Of a stretch of 60,000 nt of DNA, positions 44,897 through 56,789 are shown in pieces. The stretch is taken from the NCBI GenBank assembly GCA_903813345.2, contig CAIIXF020000001.1, positions 15,707,915-15,767,914 on the forward strand, in the 5' to 3' direction. Within the stretch, counting starts at the first letter, position 1. Every line of letters starts with the position of its first letter. The position numbers and the translations under genes are program-made. The notes under the pieces are model-generated. The model saw only the letters and a list, made by a program, of their open reading frames with translations, was not told where the DNA came from and ran no database searches. This DNA is from Owenia fusiformis. Taxonomy: Eukaryota > Annelida > Polychaeta > Sabellida > Oweniidae.

Positions 44897-47136
44897 GTAT
44901 AGGTTTTCGATGGATGTTCAATAATATTTTTCAAGGATCACTTTTTATGATCTATCGCACTCGCGTACATACGACAATGGACTTACAATTCATCAACTAC
45001 ATGTTATGACTGAGTATCGTTGTCAATCTGAAAATCTCGCGTATGAAATGAAAACGAATTTGGTTAAAATGTAACTACAAGTCAACTCCCCATTAAGTGC
45101 ATTGCACTGGTCTTTAATTAAAAGGCTAAAGTTCTCCCTAACTTTCCAATGTATTTCACATTATTTAAAGAGCTCTTCAAAACACGTATTCTCAAAGATT
45201 GCGACAAAGGAGCTAACTTTTGAGCAGGTGTGATAAGATCATGTGATCATTTAGATCGTGTTGATTGGACAATATGACCAGTAGGAATTTGAAGACTGTC
45301 GGGTAAATATAATATAAGTACAGGGGTGAAGTAGAGAGTGAAGGTAACCTTAGAGATATTCAAGAAGAAAATATAGCCAGATTACTATTATCAGTAGCAA
45401 GGTGTTTTCTACGATATTTTCCTGGACTTGATCCGTAGACAGTTGATGTTGCACATACTCATCAATTTTCCTTCGATTTTATTGGAGAAGCCCAACAGCG
45501 TCAAGTATCATCAAGTATTTTTCACGTTTGAGATATGTCCTGTTGTAACATTCACGTCTTTATATTAGCAGAATCTATATTCCTGTGAGATATTGCGTCT
45601 CGTTTCATTTGAATTTTCAGTCATCCAAATAGGACTATTCTAGAGCTCCTGGGACTAGGGGAAGATTTATTGCAGGCGTTCTGATCATTATGAGAATGGC
45701 ATCGTTTTGTCATATAGATTGAGTTCCATACTTTGGAACGGGGTTGAGTCAAGTAAGAATAAAGGGGGCAATTCATCAAATATCCAATACATTTATGTCG
45801 ATATTTTCCAAATGGGCTTTGGATACTTGAAAATAAAAATTTCTAACACATTCGGTAGAATGGTTGTTTCAATGGCCACATTGATAAAAATTATAATTTA
45901 AGTGATACATTTATGTTTATTATGCCATACCATGGATCTTTTTCTTTTAGATAACTATGTCGAATAAATATCAAATATTAAAAACATGGCCATGATTAAA
46001 AGAGACACTGGTAAAAGGCTACCCGCGATCTCAATGCTTTATAACCCGTAGACTAGTTATTTAATGAATTATTCAAACTAATACTATAATCGAGAGTTCT
46101 GGATCTATAACATTATATTGGTTCACCTGTACTTGTCAAGAAACACCTGTTGCAGGTATACCGTATTCATTACCCATAAACATTGTGTAGTTCTATACAA
46201 AATGTTTCCAATAATCAGGGGATACGTGTTATACCTTGTTTTGACTTTTAAACTATATCAACACTAAGCATCTAATTGAACAATTGATATATCGACGACT
46301 TTACTGTGTTGAATCAATATGTCAAAAATTTTGAAAATGAGACTCGTGCGATCGCGATTTAAACATACATTTTTTTGTTCCGTCATCGGGACTTGGGTTT
46401 ATTCGAATTGTTTACTTTTGTAAGAAGAGGATCTTGTCGGTCAATTAGAATTTCAACAAAATCCTTTCCAGGAATCGATATCAAAAGAGATTTCGGCGTC
46501 AACATACATTTAAAATATAAATTTAAGGATGTCAGAGTTAACCTTTGCGAAACATTTTGTATTTCCTCCATTGAAGTGATTGCACAGTGACAATCAGAAG
46601 GATAGCTATCCTGTAGGCTTATACATTAGTTTGCTGCTTATCATGGTTACTAACCTTTTCAAGCAAATGTTATTAAATTCGAATGGTTTGTATGAATTAT
46701 TACCTGATGCAACATGTATACCAAACTAATATGCGGGTTTCTAAAATATTAATATCAATGGAATGATGCATCAGAGGCTATATCCATCTACGTTCATATT
46801 CAATATCTAAACGAGCTCTGTCTGCATTTATAACTTTCCAAACGTATTCATTAGGAGATTAATGCCACCGTGACAATCCTCTGAACAAATATTATAACAA
46901 TGAATTAGTAAATTACACGTATGTATTTGATATATTGTTATGGGGACTAGCTATAGTGAGAACAGTCCCTGGGGTGCGGTTTGGATATTGCAGTAATTAG
47001 AGCTAGTGCATCTCTACAGGCACCTAATACATGATATTCGAGTATAGCTTTTTGTGAATCAGAGGCAACATATCCCAATGGTAGTAACAAATTAGGAAAG
47101 TGAAAATCAAAATTGACAATATACCATGACAGTATA
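44897..47136. other. Intergenic or intronic AT-rich DNA, nothing recognised
   Basis: No supported exon, RNA gene or delimited repeat. Confidence 0.4.
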
Positions 47137-47672
47137 CAGGGTGTCAAATAAGTTCCGTCGCCCCTGATACAGCTGAAAACTTAATATATGGTACCTAGTG
47201 TGATATACCATCGGAAAGATCAGAAATTACGCCCATTATGTCCTTGATAGTTAGCATGCCCTCCTTCAGCAGCTTTTATTGCGTCAAAATGAGAAGGATA
47301 TGACCTTATCAATAATTCAAAATGTTAATCTTTTCTGCATGCCACTGTTGCCCCTCTATATGCTACACATCTAACCCTACCCACAAATTGGTTAAATTTA
47401 CTGCCAGCATCTATAAAATGTTGTCATCTTGAGTTCTTTTGACTTTTCTGATGCCTGATTTTTAAAATCCTGCTAAATATGCCAAATTGCCATGTTTCTA
47501 CGTGTATGTTGTCACCTCAGTTAATATAACGTAGCAATTTGTGACACTGATTGACATGTATCAGATATATCCGAATCAACGTAATCTTGGATGATCTTTC
47601 CAATGATATATCACACTTGGTACCATATATTTCGATTTTGGTTTTAGAGGACAGGACTTATTTGACACCCTG
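47137..47672. mobile_element. 536-bp Tc1/mariner-type MITE with TA duplication
   Basis: Its ends are CAGGGTGTCAAATAAGTTC and the inverse GGACTTATTTGACACCCTG, flanked by TA on both sides. Sub-terminal blocks with ATATACCATCGG and its inverse extend the inverted repeat. No transposase frame. Confidence 0.7.
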
Positions 47673-48076
47673 TACATTGTGAAATATTGACTCTCTCTCG
47701 TGGGCGATCAAAATGAGCGTTCTGAATATAATTTATTTCTAACCGATCACATGACTGTTTTGTAGTGGATCATAAATATATATTTACGTGTGTATTTTAC
47801 ATCTTGATGGTTGACTTCTGGGATCACATCATTTTCATATTTTTAGGGACTTTATATTCCACAGTAGGATTTTTTAAGGCCTTGAAAGGAATCAGGAAAG
47901 AAAATTCCCATACGTCAAACACTATGTCCCGTAAATCGTAATTCCGTATGCTTTGTTCGTCGCCGTAACCTTATAATTTAGGGCCCTTTATCAAATAGGG
48001 CATCTATAGCGGGGTATAAGATGCACCCCTAAGTCTTGACCTCAATAATATTGCATTCTTACGATTCTAATTTATT

Positions 48077-50581
48077 TTAATTCGAAACATACTCACCGAC
48101 TGATGTATATATTATAACTATTATGACTGCAAGGAAAAGGCATACTCCAGTTGTAAGAAATATTACGTTAAGCACTTTTTTCAAAATTGTATGACTCCTC
48201 TGTTGATGGTCGTTTTGAGCTTTCAGTTTGGCTTTTGCATCTTTAGAGTTTTGCAAGCGGTTATCATGAAGAAAATGAGTCAATTTTTTCAACACTGATG
48301 GGTTGTTTTTGTTGCGAACGTCAACCCTAGGAGAGGCAACTGGGCGAGGGTCCATATCCATGGTAACCGAGGTTTCATCCATTTGAATTTCCATTGTCAG
48401 ATTATTGTCTGTGTCCTGATTTTGAGTTTGATCATTCTCTGAAAGCAATCTTGTCACCTCTCCGCATGTTTCATCAACGGTATCGTTTTTATCACTATGT
48501 TGCAATTCAACACTTATTTTGCCTTCATGATTTGAACTGTCGTCTGCTTCTAATTTACACGCATGTGCAGATGATTCATTAGAGGCCGCTTCAACGATAT
48601 CAATGTACGAATCTTCTTGTGATGATTTCGAGTCTTGTTTTCTCATTCCAGGCAATTTATTAGAAGGCAGCGCTTTGGGATTAATTATAATGAATCTGTT
48701 TTGGTAATATATGACATTGCTTTTCCGACCTGTAGGAAGATATGTTGATTTTCTCCCGCTCCCCACCTGACCTCTATTAGTAACTCTATCAGTAGTTTTT
48801 CCATCGTCTGATAGATTTGTGTTTATTAGTGTTTTCTGAGCAGTTGTAGCGTTAGATGGCACCACCGTGCGGCTAATAGTTCGTTTTGTTTTTGCACCTT
48901 CTGACAAAGAACGAAGAAGAACAGCTCGCCCACGTTCTGAATTAGTGCTTGTTCTATTTATTAGCTTATCATCGACGCTACTCGCTCTAATGTATTCACC
49001 CTTTTGCCGGTTTACTAATAGATGAGCCTTATCGGTCCCATCAGTAGAAGCCTCAGACTCCACTGAATATTGGAGTCTTAGTGGATCAATTGACTTTCTA
49101 GAAAAACCAAGTGTATCAGAAGGGCTACTTGGTTTATCACTTTCTCCGCTGTACCGACCGGAGTCAACCGATGACTGAGGTTTTAAGGAGCCATCATGGG
49201 CACTCGGGTCATTTGGTGCAAGGCTATCTTGTCTTAGCAGTTCTTTAGTGCTATCTGTTCCAACTTCAATATTAGGATGTTGTATATCAGAACATTTATA
49301 AACTTCTTGGGGTGGGCTAATGGGTTGAAGTGTAGTAGTGGGAACTATTTCCAGTATACAGTCCTTGTTTAAGTCTGGCGTTGCAGATGTACTTATACTA
49401 GGGAGAAGTGGGATATAAACATCATATAATTGAGACATATCTATCGAATCTTCAGTTATATCATCATATTTAGCAGAGCTTTTACTTTGAAATTCAGTTG
49501 TTCCATTAAGGGTTTCATCATCGTCATTTTCAGCTTCATAACAAGTTCTATTAAACGTGTTACATCTAATTCTGATATCTTTGGCACTTTTTTGCTTGAG
49601 TAATTGTTTTTCATGGTTTGCTACTTTTGTGGTATTGTTTGGAGAATGTTTCTGTTGGTATGCGTTTGGTTTGGAATTAATCGAGTCGATGAATTTAGGG
49701 TCATGTTGACATTCTAACTCCTCCTCAAACGATTCCTCGTAAGACTTTGAATGGCAAGGTGTCTGCTGGTTTTGAAGTAATGATGTGGTCTCGTCGTCCT
49801 CATTTTGTTCATCTTCATCATTTTCTTCAACGTGACTATTAGTCTTGCTATGTTTATCGTCATGATCGAGTTTATCTGTCACATCACGAGCACCGGGCTC
49901 TTTTTCATGATAATCAACCTTACATTCGTGATGGTCAACATTAATGTGTTTTTCTTCATGAAGTTCAACTTCAATAAGTTCATCGTTACGATGGTCATCA
50001 TTTGTTAGTTCGGCCACAACAGTTTCACTTTCTTGTTTTTCAATTTTGCTATGATCCTCTATACTGTTGTCAACAACGTCATGTACACCTTCATGTTCAA
50101 CACTTTCTACATGAACAACATGTTCTTTAGTCTCCTTATGATCAAGGTCTCTGTTTGCACCGAGAACAGCAATTGAATCATCGAATTGACCATCATCATG
50201 TGTAACCTTCCCACCATCATCTTTAATGTTAAAATCTTCTCTAGCACAATCATATTTTACAATAGCATCTTCCACATCATCCTGGTAAACAGCTGCACCA
50301 GGTTCAACGACGTTTTCTTCATATTGTAACTCATTATAGTCTACTTTTAAAAACTTCGTTCCAACACTGCTTTTGCCTTTGGCGGAAGGGTATCTAAGGG
50401 CTGCGTAAAATATTGGTAGCACGATCTCTTTCTCGTCTGCGGGGACGATATCAGCTATATAATCCAAGAATGGCTGGGTCTCATCTGCCTCCTCCGACCC
50501 CTCGGCACTACATTCGTCCATGGTTACATCGTTCACAGGGCCTATTGATTCCGAACTTTTCTTGCAATTATCAATATCCAT
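48077..50581 (-). CDS. Acidic single-pass membrane protein, long N-terminal domain (unrecognised)
   Basis: An uninterrupted 834-codon frame starts at the ATG at 50581; the preceding in-frame codons reach a stop with no other ATG. Residues 1 to about 760 are hydrophilic and low-complexity, rich in Asp, Glu, His, Ser and Thr, with runs such as NDEDEQNEDDETTSLL and repeated ETQPFL / ETTSLL / VTRLL-like acidic-dileucine pieces. A basic stretch (KAKLKAQ) precedes one strong hydrophobic helix near 808-828 (FLTTGVCLFLAVIIVIIYTS). The N-terminus should face the cytosol, so this is tail-anchored or type II. A consensus donor G|GTGAGT lies right after the helix (exon end 48097), so the last six residues of the open frame may be intron read-through, with further exons downstream. 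I recognise no domain. The acidic-dileucine motifs hint at endosomal sorting, which is inference. Confidence 0.75.
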   Translation of the reverse strand: MDIDNCKKSSESIGPVNDVTMDECSAEGSEEADETQPFLDYIADIVPADEKEIVLPIFYAALRYPSAKGKSSVGTKFLKVDYNELQYEENVVEPGAAVYQDDVEDAIVKYDCAREDFNIKDDGGKVTHDDGQFDDSIAVLGANRDLDHKETKEHVVHVESVEHEGVHDVVDNSIEDHSKIEKQESETVVAELTNDDHRNDELIEVELHEEKHINVDHHECKVDYHEKEPGARDVTDKLDHDDKHSKTNSHVEENDEDEQNEDDETTSLLQNQQTPCHSKSYEESFEEELECQHDPKFIDSINSKPNAYQQKHSPNNTTKVANHEKQLLKQKSAKDIRIRCNTFNRTCYEAENDDDETLNGTTEFQSKSSAKYDDITEDSIDMSQLYDVYIPLLPSISTSATPDLNKDCILEIVPTTTLQPISPPQEVYKCSDIQHPNIEVGTDSTKELLRQDSLAPNDPSAHDGSLKPQSSVDSGRYSGESDKPSSPSDTLGFSRKSIDPLRLQYSVESEASTDGTDKAHLLVNRQKGEYIRASSVDDKLINRTSTNSERGRAVLLRSLSEGAKTKRTISRTVVPSNATTAQKTLINTNLSDDGKTTDRVTNRGQVGSGRKSTYLPTGRKSNVIYYQNRFIIINPKALPSNKLPGMRKQDSKSSQEDSYIDIVEAASNESSAHACKLEADDSSNHEGKISVELQHSDKNDTVDETCGEVTRLLSENDQTQNQDTDNNLTMEIQMDETSVTMDMDPRPVASPRVDVRNKNNPSVLKKLTHFLHDNRLQNSKDAKAKLKAQNDHQQRSHTILKKVLNVIFLTTGVCLFLAVIIVIIYTSVGEYVSN

Positions 50582-51772
50582 TTTTAATTTCTCCAAAGAC
50601 CTAGACTTAGTGGTTTCAATATAAGCCTGCTATTCTCACATAATGTGTAACTATAGTACTTATTGGACTCAGCTGTCGCTAAAATATTCGACTCCCACTC
50701 TTGCCTATGCTAGAGCATCATAGCTGATCCGGAATCATTTAGTGATTACACTAAGGTATAATATTTAGTTCCCTCGTCGACATACCTGGCGATTCATGAC
50801 GCCCTGTTTTAAACAATGCATGGTTCTTAGCGATCATCAAAAATATTATTTGATTAAATATTCATGTTCATGCTACAACTCTGTGCAGATTACTTAGTAA
50901 GTGCTTCTTCTTCGAATTACCAATCACTGATTCACGTTATATACTATTACACGCCGCCATATTGCATGAATGCAAACGAGACAATCAGTGATTATAAAAT
51001 CATATATCAGTACCATGTCTTCAATGTGTGTAGCCAACGGACACGCAGATTTACAGCTTCCTCGGAAATACATAGCTGGTAAGTCCTAACGTAATGAAAA
51101 GCCATTGCAATATATTGTTGATTGTGCAGTCTTGACGGATCAGGAATCATCCTCGGTTCATTGGGATCCGTACTAGTCTCCGATAGGACCTGACATTCTA
51201 ATATACATCCCTTCGTCTGAAGTATATCATGAATACGGTCATCTTGCACTGTGACTTAACAATGCAGTGCACGAAGACTCCAATCCTTTCGGGATCTGCA
51301 TCGATATAATAGATAAATCAATAACTGTTGATCTTAAAGATAAATATACTGATACAGTTTTAGTCATATCGTTCACAATTTATTAATCCTGATGGCTTGA
51401 CATCGTCCTATCAACGCTTAGAAATCGATTAAATAAGCAATAAGTATATCCACAAAGCCTCTCTATGCGTCTCCATGTGTTTTAGATTTGTCAATCTGTA
51501 AATTCACCGACTTTTTATCCTACTAAAGTAATGGTCTTTGTTCATCAATTATACTCTCACAAATATTAGAACCTATAGATAAGTCCAAACTTGAATTGTT
51601 ATGTCGGTCATATGTCGTTTGTCATGTTGAATACTGAAAATTGTAAAAAGACGACTGTAAGCGTATTTTATTGAGTACCACGTACTACATTGGGCCATGA
51701 TATTTACTTATATTTATACATTCATATACCCGTCTTATTCCTTGACACTTACCCCAGTATGGGATAATAGTA
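50582..51772. other. Upstream region of the acidic membrane protein gene
   Basis: Presumed promoter and 5'UTR of the minus-strand gene. I see no convincing core promoter element. A minus-strand frame at 51007-51249 is followed by no clear donor and has no domain pattern. Confidence 0.35.
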
Positions 51773-51848
51773 CATGGTGTCCATAAAGTTCTTTGCACTT
51801 TACACAGACCTTGTATTGGAACTGCAATGGGACTTTATGAACACCCTG
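51773..51848. mobile_element. 76-bp Tc1-type mini-MITE, TA duplication
   Basis: It is nearly all inverted repeat: CATGGTGTCCATAAAGTTC on the left and the inverse of GGACTTTATGAACACCCTG on the right, flanked by TA. The smallest member of the CAGGGTGTCC group here. Confidence 0.65.
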
Positions 51849-52009
51849 TATATGCACCCCAGATCAGAGTGATATCGGTTATATTGTTATTATCAAGAAT
51901 ATGTGTAGAATGATACTGGTATCGTCTAACATAATGAGTCATATTGTTTGAATATAAAAGGAAGTTACTTTGATTATTTGCATATACAAAATGTTAGTGA
52001 AATGACATC

Positions 52010-52081
52010 ATGATAAACCATGACATCTCATTTCTTCTCAGCCCTGAGATGTGAACCAGAAAGATGCTATGAGTATCGGAA
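52010..52081. repeat. Internally deleted copy of the repeat at 11622-11990
   Basis: ATGATAAACCATGACATCTC, then TTCTCAGCCCTGAGATG, joined directly to AGAAAGATGCTATGAGTATC. The middle present at 11670-11955 is missing. Confidence 0.55.
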
Positions 52082-52130
52082 TGTTGAAATGATTAAATTA
52101 TCAATTCTAAAGATAAGTAATAAAACATTC

Positions 52131-52236
52131 GTCTTGCTTCAAGACCCTGGACCCCCCCCCCTCTATCTACTTTTAGAACTGTTGGAAAGTAGATAAGGAG
52201 GGCTGGAGGGGGTCCAGGGTATTGAAGCTAGACTCA
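52131..52236. mobile_element. 106-bp hairpin element with 11-bp target duplication
   Basis: ATAAAACATTC occurs on both sides (ending at 52130 and starting near 52236). Between them two arms of about 38 bases pair: GCTTCAAGACCCTGGACCCC and GGGGTCCAGGGTATTGAAGC. The loop is about 12 bases. A 9-11 bp duplication would suit a Mutator-type mechanism. Confidence 0.55.
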
Positions 52237-52958
52237 TAAAACATTCAATACACTGTCATGGTCCAACAATTAACTTTGCTTACAATCTAATAAAAAGGTG
52301 ATTTATTTGCTCAAAAAGAACGACTATCATTTTCACATTATGCACGGGTTTACGTGAGATGTTCTTTTTGGGCCTCCGTGAATCTCCATACAACCTTTTA
52401 TTCAAGAATTGTATGACATCAGGGAAAATCTACACACATTTTTAAATCATAAATTACCCACTGCGGACGCCCAATGGTTGTGGTACGCGATAAATTACTC
52501 TTACTCGAGATTCACCAGGTTGGCTTCGAATATATTGATCTCTCCTCGCCCTTCTTCTTACCTTGACAAGATGAGTTTCGAATCATCAAACTTGAAAATT
52601 CGTAATCGAGCACTAACTTTGTACTTATTAGCAATTGTTGCACACGCTATCTACATTAGGTTTTATTCCCAAAACACGAGTTACGAGGTGTATAATACTA
52701 CATCTAATATACTTTCTATATACTTCAGTAACAAATTGTAAAATTGCATTCTCTTCGATTCATGCGTACAATTCATATCCATATTTCATTTGGAATGTCA
52801 TGCTCCCCAAGGCTCTATTATCGCCATGATCATTTCTCATTTTCGAACTGATGTTTATTTCTTGTTTGTTATTCGGTCGATCAGTGTTAACGTTACTGGA
52901 CATAAGAAACACTACCTATATTATTAATGATGAGTTTTTTGAATGCTTGATTAATCTA

Positions 52959-53157
52959 CAGAGTGTTCAGTAAGTAATGACGTCAACGCTTTCATTTTGA
53001 TTACTAGTATGTTTACATTTCTGGGTATTTGTGATCATGTAGTTTGAAAAATGAAAATACAAACATCTCTACATGATCACTATGCTAAAAGATCTGGTAT
53101 ATTTATTTCAAATCGGACAAAATATAACCGCAGGGACATTACTTATTGAACACCCTA
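52959..53157. mobile_element. 199-bp Tc1-type MITE, TA duplication
   Basis: Left end TA|CAGAGTGTTCAGTAAGTAATG and right end CATTACTTATTGAACACCCTA|TA. Inside, TGATCATGTAG and CTACATGATCA form a second inverted pair. Confidence 0.65.
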
Positions 53158-53589
53158 TATATGTTTGCTGACAAACGGAACTGACCGCAATACGAACATA
53201 GTCAGCAGAAACAGCTCCATCTATCCTCTATAATAAAATATACACGAAGTCCTGCGTCTTAGATTTTAATTTGGGATTAAAAATATTTCCTCATCAGAAG
53301 CTACAATTGATATATATATATAATAATATTTTAACTTGTATTTTTGTAACCACTTGCCTGGTAGGATAGGCTAGTTACATTTCTTTGTGATTTCATTTGA
53401 AATTTGTCGTCATGTTGCTCGTAACAAGACGAAATGTGTGATTTGTACAATTTGCAAGCGACTTTGGCTATGATTGCTAAAATAATGTTTGGAGTATTTC
53501 AAATCAATTGAAGGCAAAAGGTTAGATATACATCAATTCAGTTAATTTGACCGAATAGAAAATGTGATCGAAAAAGCCGCATATAAATA

Positions 53590-53850
53590 ATAAAGTTACC
53601 GTATATTTTAAAAACAGCATTGCGGATAGATGGTGCTCACCAAAAACTCATAATCATAACGCGGATATTCAACCACGAAAACCAGCCAATCACTATTCAA
53701 GTTTTGCAGAGTTTGTTATTTGGTCTGCCTGCATTTGAAATCCGCAACTTATTTCAAATTCTAGTTACGATCACCAAGCGATCACTGAAAGGTCTCCAAT
53801 TGATCCATGATTTCCCTAGCACAGTTCAGACTCTATAATAGACTGTTAAA
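53590..53850 (+). pseudogene. Possible Ty3/gypsy polyprotein remnant (protease-RT linker)
   Basis: A 72-codon frame contains LQSLLFGLPAFEIRNLFQIL followed by LIHDFP. This resembles the 'LLGLPAIEALNLV ... FP' segment between protease and reverse transcriptase in metazoan gypsy-type polyproteins. No flanking protease or RT motif and no LTR are visible, so this is weak. Confidence 0.3.
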
Positions 53851-54881
53851 ACCTGGTCCATGGCTTTCCGACGTCCATAGAACGTGATATAACGTGTGAT
53901 ATATGTACTCTATGCCTGTGTTCATTGAGTTTCTATTCCACATCGGCGGGTAATCGACATTAGTCCTTCAATCTCTATTACTTATTTAAGGTGACGAAAT
54001 CCACATGTAGGCCATCATAATATATTATTGATGCAGTAGCTCCCACAAAACATACTTCGTATTGTTGTTTTATATTCGTTCGGTGTAGAGGCTGTATAGT
54101 CAGAGCGAATCCTTGCTTCCGACAACTGCTGGTGAGGCTATGAAATTTATTGATTTCTTTCCTGCTCTCGACCAAAGTTACATGATACCTTCACAATACC
54201 CCTAAACACGTATGCTTGTTTCTGTGTGCTGGTGAATGATCGAATGTTTCCCGTTTGATATCTATCTTAACTATTTTGTTATAGCTCAACTTCATCCGTT
54301 ATCGTCGCAGGTTACAGTTTCCTTTTTTGTCGCGTTACATTTTAATATCGTCTCATTAGCTCTAAGTTTTCAATTTTTCGATACAACTTTGGAGAAGATA
54401 ATTGCTTTTATGCATTTCCATTATCACAAATGTCAGTTTTAACAGTCTTGGAAATTACATTTGGGTTTAATACCACCTCATAATAATTTTGTTAATTTAC
54501 GACGTTCTTGTAAATTACTATTTCTAGTGATGTTATACGTTTTGTTAATTTTGTAAATTACCATGTTGTAGAAAATTGCATTCTCTAGTAATGTTATGAT
54601 GTACGGATCCATTTACTCTATTTGTTCCATTATCATTGATTAGACTAATAATCAAGTCGTAAACACAGACACAGAAATTGGATATATTTAGTACTAATTT
54701 TTGTCATTTGTTGGATGTTATTATGTTACTACTAATATTTTAGGCTAAAGATAGATTAAAGTAAGTGTTAATTCTGACTTATCTGCTTATAATATGATTG
54801 TAATTGTGTCTCATAAGCCTTTGGAGGCTGGCCGTATAATTACGGGTGACACTGTAATAAATAAATAAATAAATAAATAGA

Positions 54882-54912
<31 letters not shown>

Positions 54913-55742
54913 ATATAACACAGTGATCATAAATCGGCCACGAAATTCATGTATTGCACTATATTTCGACTGGCTAACTATCTTTGACATTTCGTATGAT
55001 GTGATATTTCCCAAATGTCAAGGTCGAGGTATTCATAACACAGACTCTGCCATATCCCCGGTGACAAGGTAACATCTTGCGCTTAGTAAAGAGATAATTA
55101 TGTTTGCCCTAATTCGACGTTAAACATATTAACGTTATGTTTTTTGGGAAGTTATTGAATCAAAGACCTAATTCTGGAGAAGCAAGGCCCGTCGATTAAC
55201 TCTCTAGATCACGTATCTGCAATTTACATGTGGATAATTGCTTTCTCAGTAACAACCAAGAATGCTTTTAGCTTATAGAATGCAAAATGGATATTACTTC
55301 AAGCCATCCATAATCCGACTTGTAATGGAAAAATATAATATAATATTTTCATTGTGAGCTCTTCATGTTGTCTTTCCTCTGAAATACTTCGACGTATGAT
55401 GGACGTGAATGTTCTCAGTTACTACTGTATCAATGCAGCTTTAGGTCTGGTAATCTGTGTGATTTTACATCTTAATTTTATTCACGTTTCATAAATGTAA
55501 ACCTTTACTTCGGCAAATGCAAAACTAAGGTTACGTTACCTCGCATTCGTTGTAGAATATATTATGTTCGATCGTGGCGTCCACACATGATATAGATTAG
55601 GGAAATTCTATGTCATTCAAAGTAGACATGGTCGAAATTTCAAAGCCGAATGTAAACGGAAAAGTAGTTTTATTCAATGTAAATGACAATGTAACGGCCA
55701 TTATACTTATTATTATGCTGACAAGTGGTACACTTCAAAATA
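53851..55742. other. Intergenic AT-rich DNA
   Basis: Apart from the AAAT microsatellite at 54856 I see no delimited element or exon. Confidence 0.4.
54856..54914. repeat. AAAT tetranucleotide microsatellite
   Basis: About 14 copies of AAAT/ATAA, with one ATAG interruption. Confidence 0.95.
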
Positions 55743-56789
55743 CAGGGTGTCCTGAAAGTTAAGATACAAAAACTCTAATTTTAAGAGATTTCAAATTTTT
55801 TGTAATAAATTTGCTACAGATTGTAAAGGAACTGAATAATATATATACCAACTTTCATCTCAAAATATCTAAATGTATTTAAGTTATGGTTGTCATGGTT
55901 ACAGTGGTGGGGGTATGCAGAGCAGTTCCAGGATATCGCTAAAATGTGATAAATTGCTAAAATATTACCATTTAAAACAGCGTTTATTATTGTATTTTCT
56001 ATGTTTTGTTTTGTTCAATTGCTGCCATATTATTCTCTTTACTATAATGATATCATTGATAAATATCAGAACTACGTAGTGTTACTAATCCTTATAATCA
56101 AAGAAAAATTATATACGTGCTTAGAAAAAAGGTCCCTGGATTAATAGGAAAGTCAATAGTGCACACAACGCACAGATTCACAAAGCAAAGAAAACAAATC
56201 TTACAATTGAATGTCTTCACATTTTACCTTTTTGTACAATGGCCCATATTCCCCTGATAATGTAACGTTAGATTTCTACATTAATGAATATCTGAAAGCA
56301 ATATTTGTTAGAAGTTCAAGATAAATATGAGACTGGGCTGGAAGCCAATGTTGTCAGCATTGTGAGAGATGGACAGCACTGGTTTTGTCAAGTCTTTTAA
56401 TTTCCAGTCAAGATGCACCATGTATTTTTGAATAATGGTGGGAAATACATAATACTGGACAACAGTAGTAATGTCAAATGACCAAATAGTGTTACAGTAC
56501 TAATCCCTTATGTTGTTGTGATACACAAATTGATGTAATATCGGAACAGATGATCATGATGGCGTGCCAAGATATTATAAGCAGGAAAAATAATCATGAA
56601 ACACAATTGTGACTCTGTTCCACACACCCCCAACTCCTGTTACCATATCAACCATAACTTTTTCATTTTGAATCAATATGTCATGTCAGTTGCAGGATAA
56701 ATTTTTATAATGTCTGTATTAATTTAATCTCACAACAGGCAAATCTATTGAAATTAGGGCACTCGTATCTTTACTTTCCGGACACCATG
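55743..56789. mobile_element. 1047-bp Tc1/mariner-type element, TA duplication, no intact transposase
   Basis: Its ends CAGGGTGTCCTGAAAGT and (inverse) CATGGTGTCCGGAAAGTAAA match over roughly 50 bases with gaps; both sides carry TA. The length would suit a full mariner, but I could not recognise transposase motifs in the interior. Confidence 0.65.

Noticed and set aside
46947-47147. 66-codon minus-strand frame that looked like a possible exon
   Set aside because: Its start overlaps the end of the 536-bp Tc1-type MITE, it lacks convincing splice sites and matches no family.
51007-51249. Possible upstream exon of the acidic membrane protein
   Set aside because: There is no clear donor in a phase that joins to 50581, and a start codon already exists there; kept as non-coding.
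54811-55014. Leu/Phe/Tyr/Ile repeat open frame
   Set aside because: It is the AAAT microsatellite read in frame.
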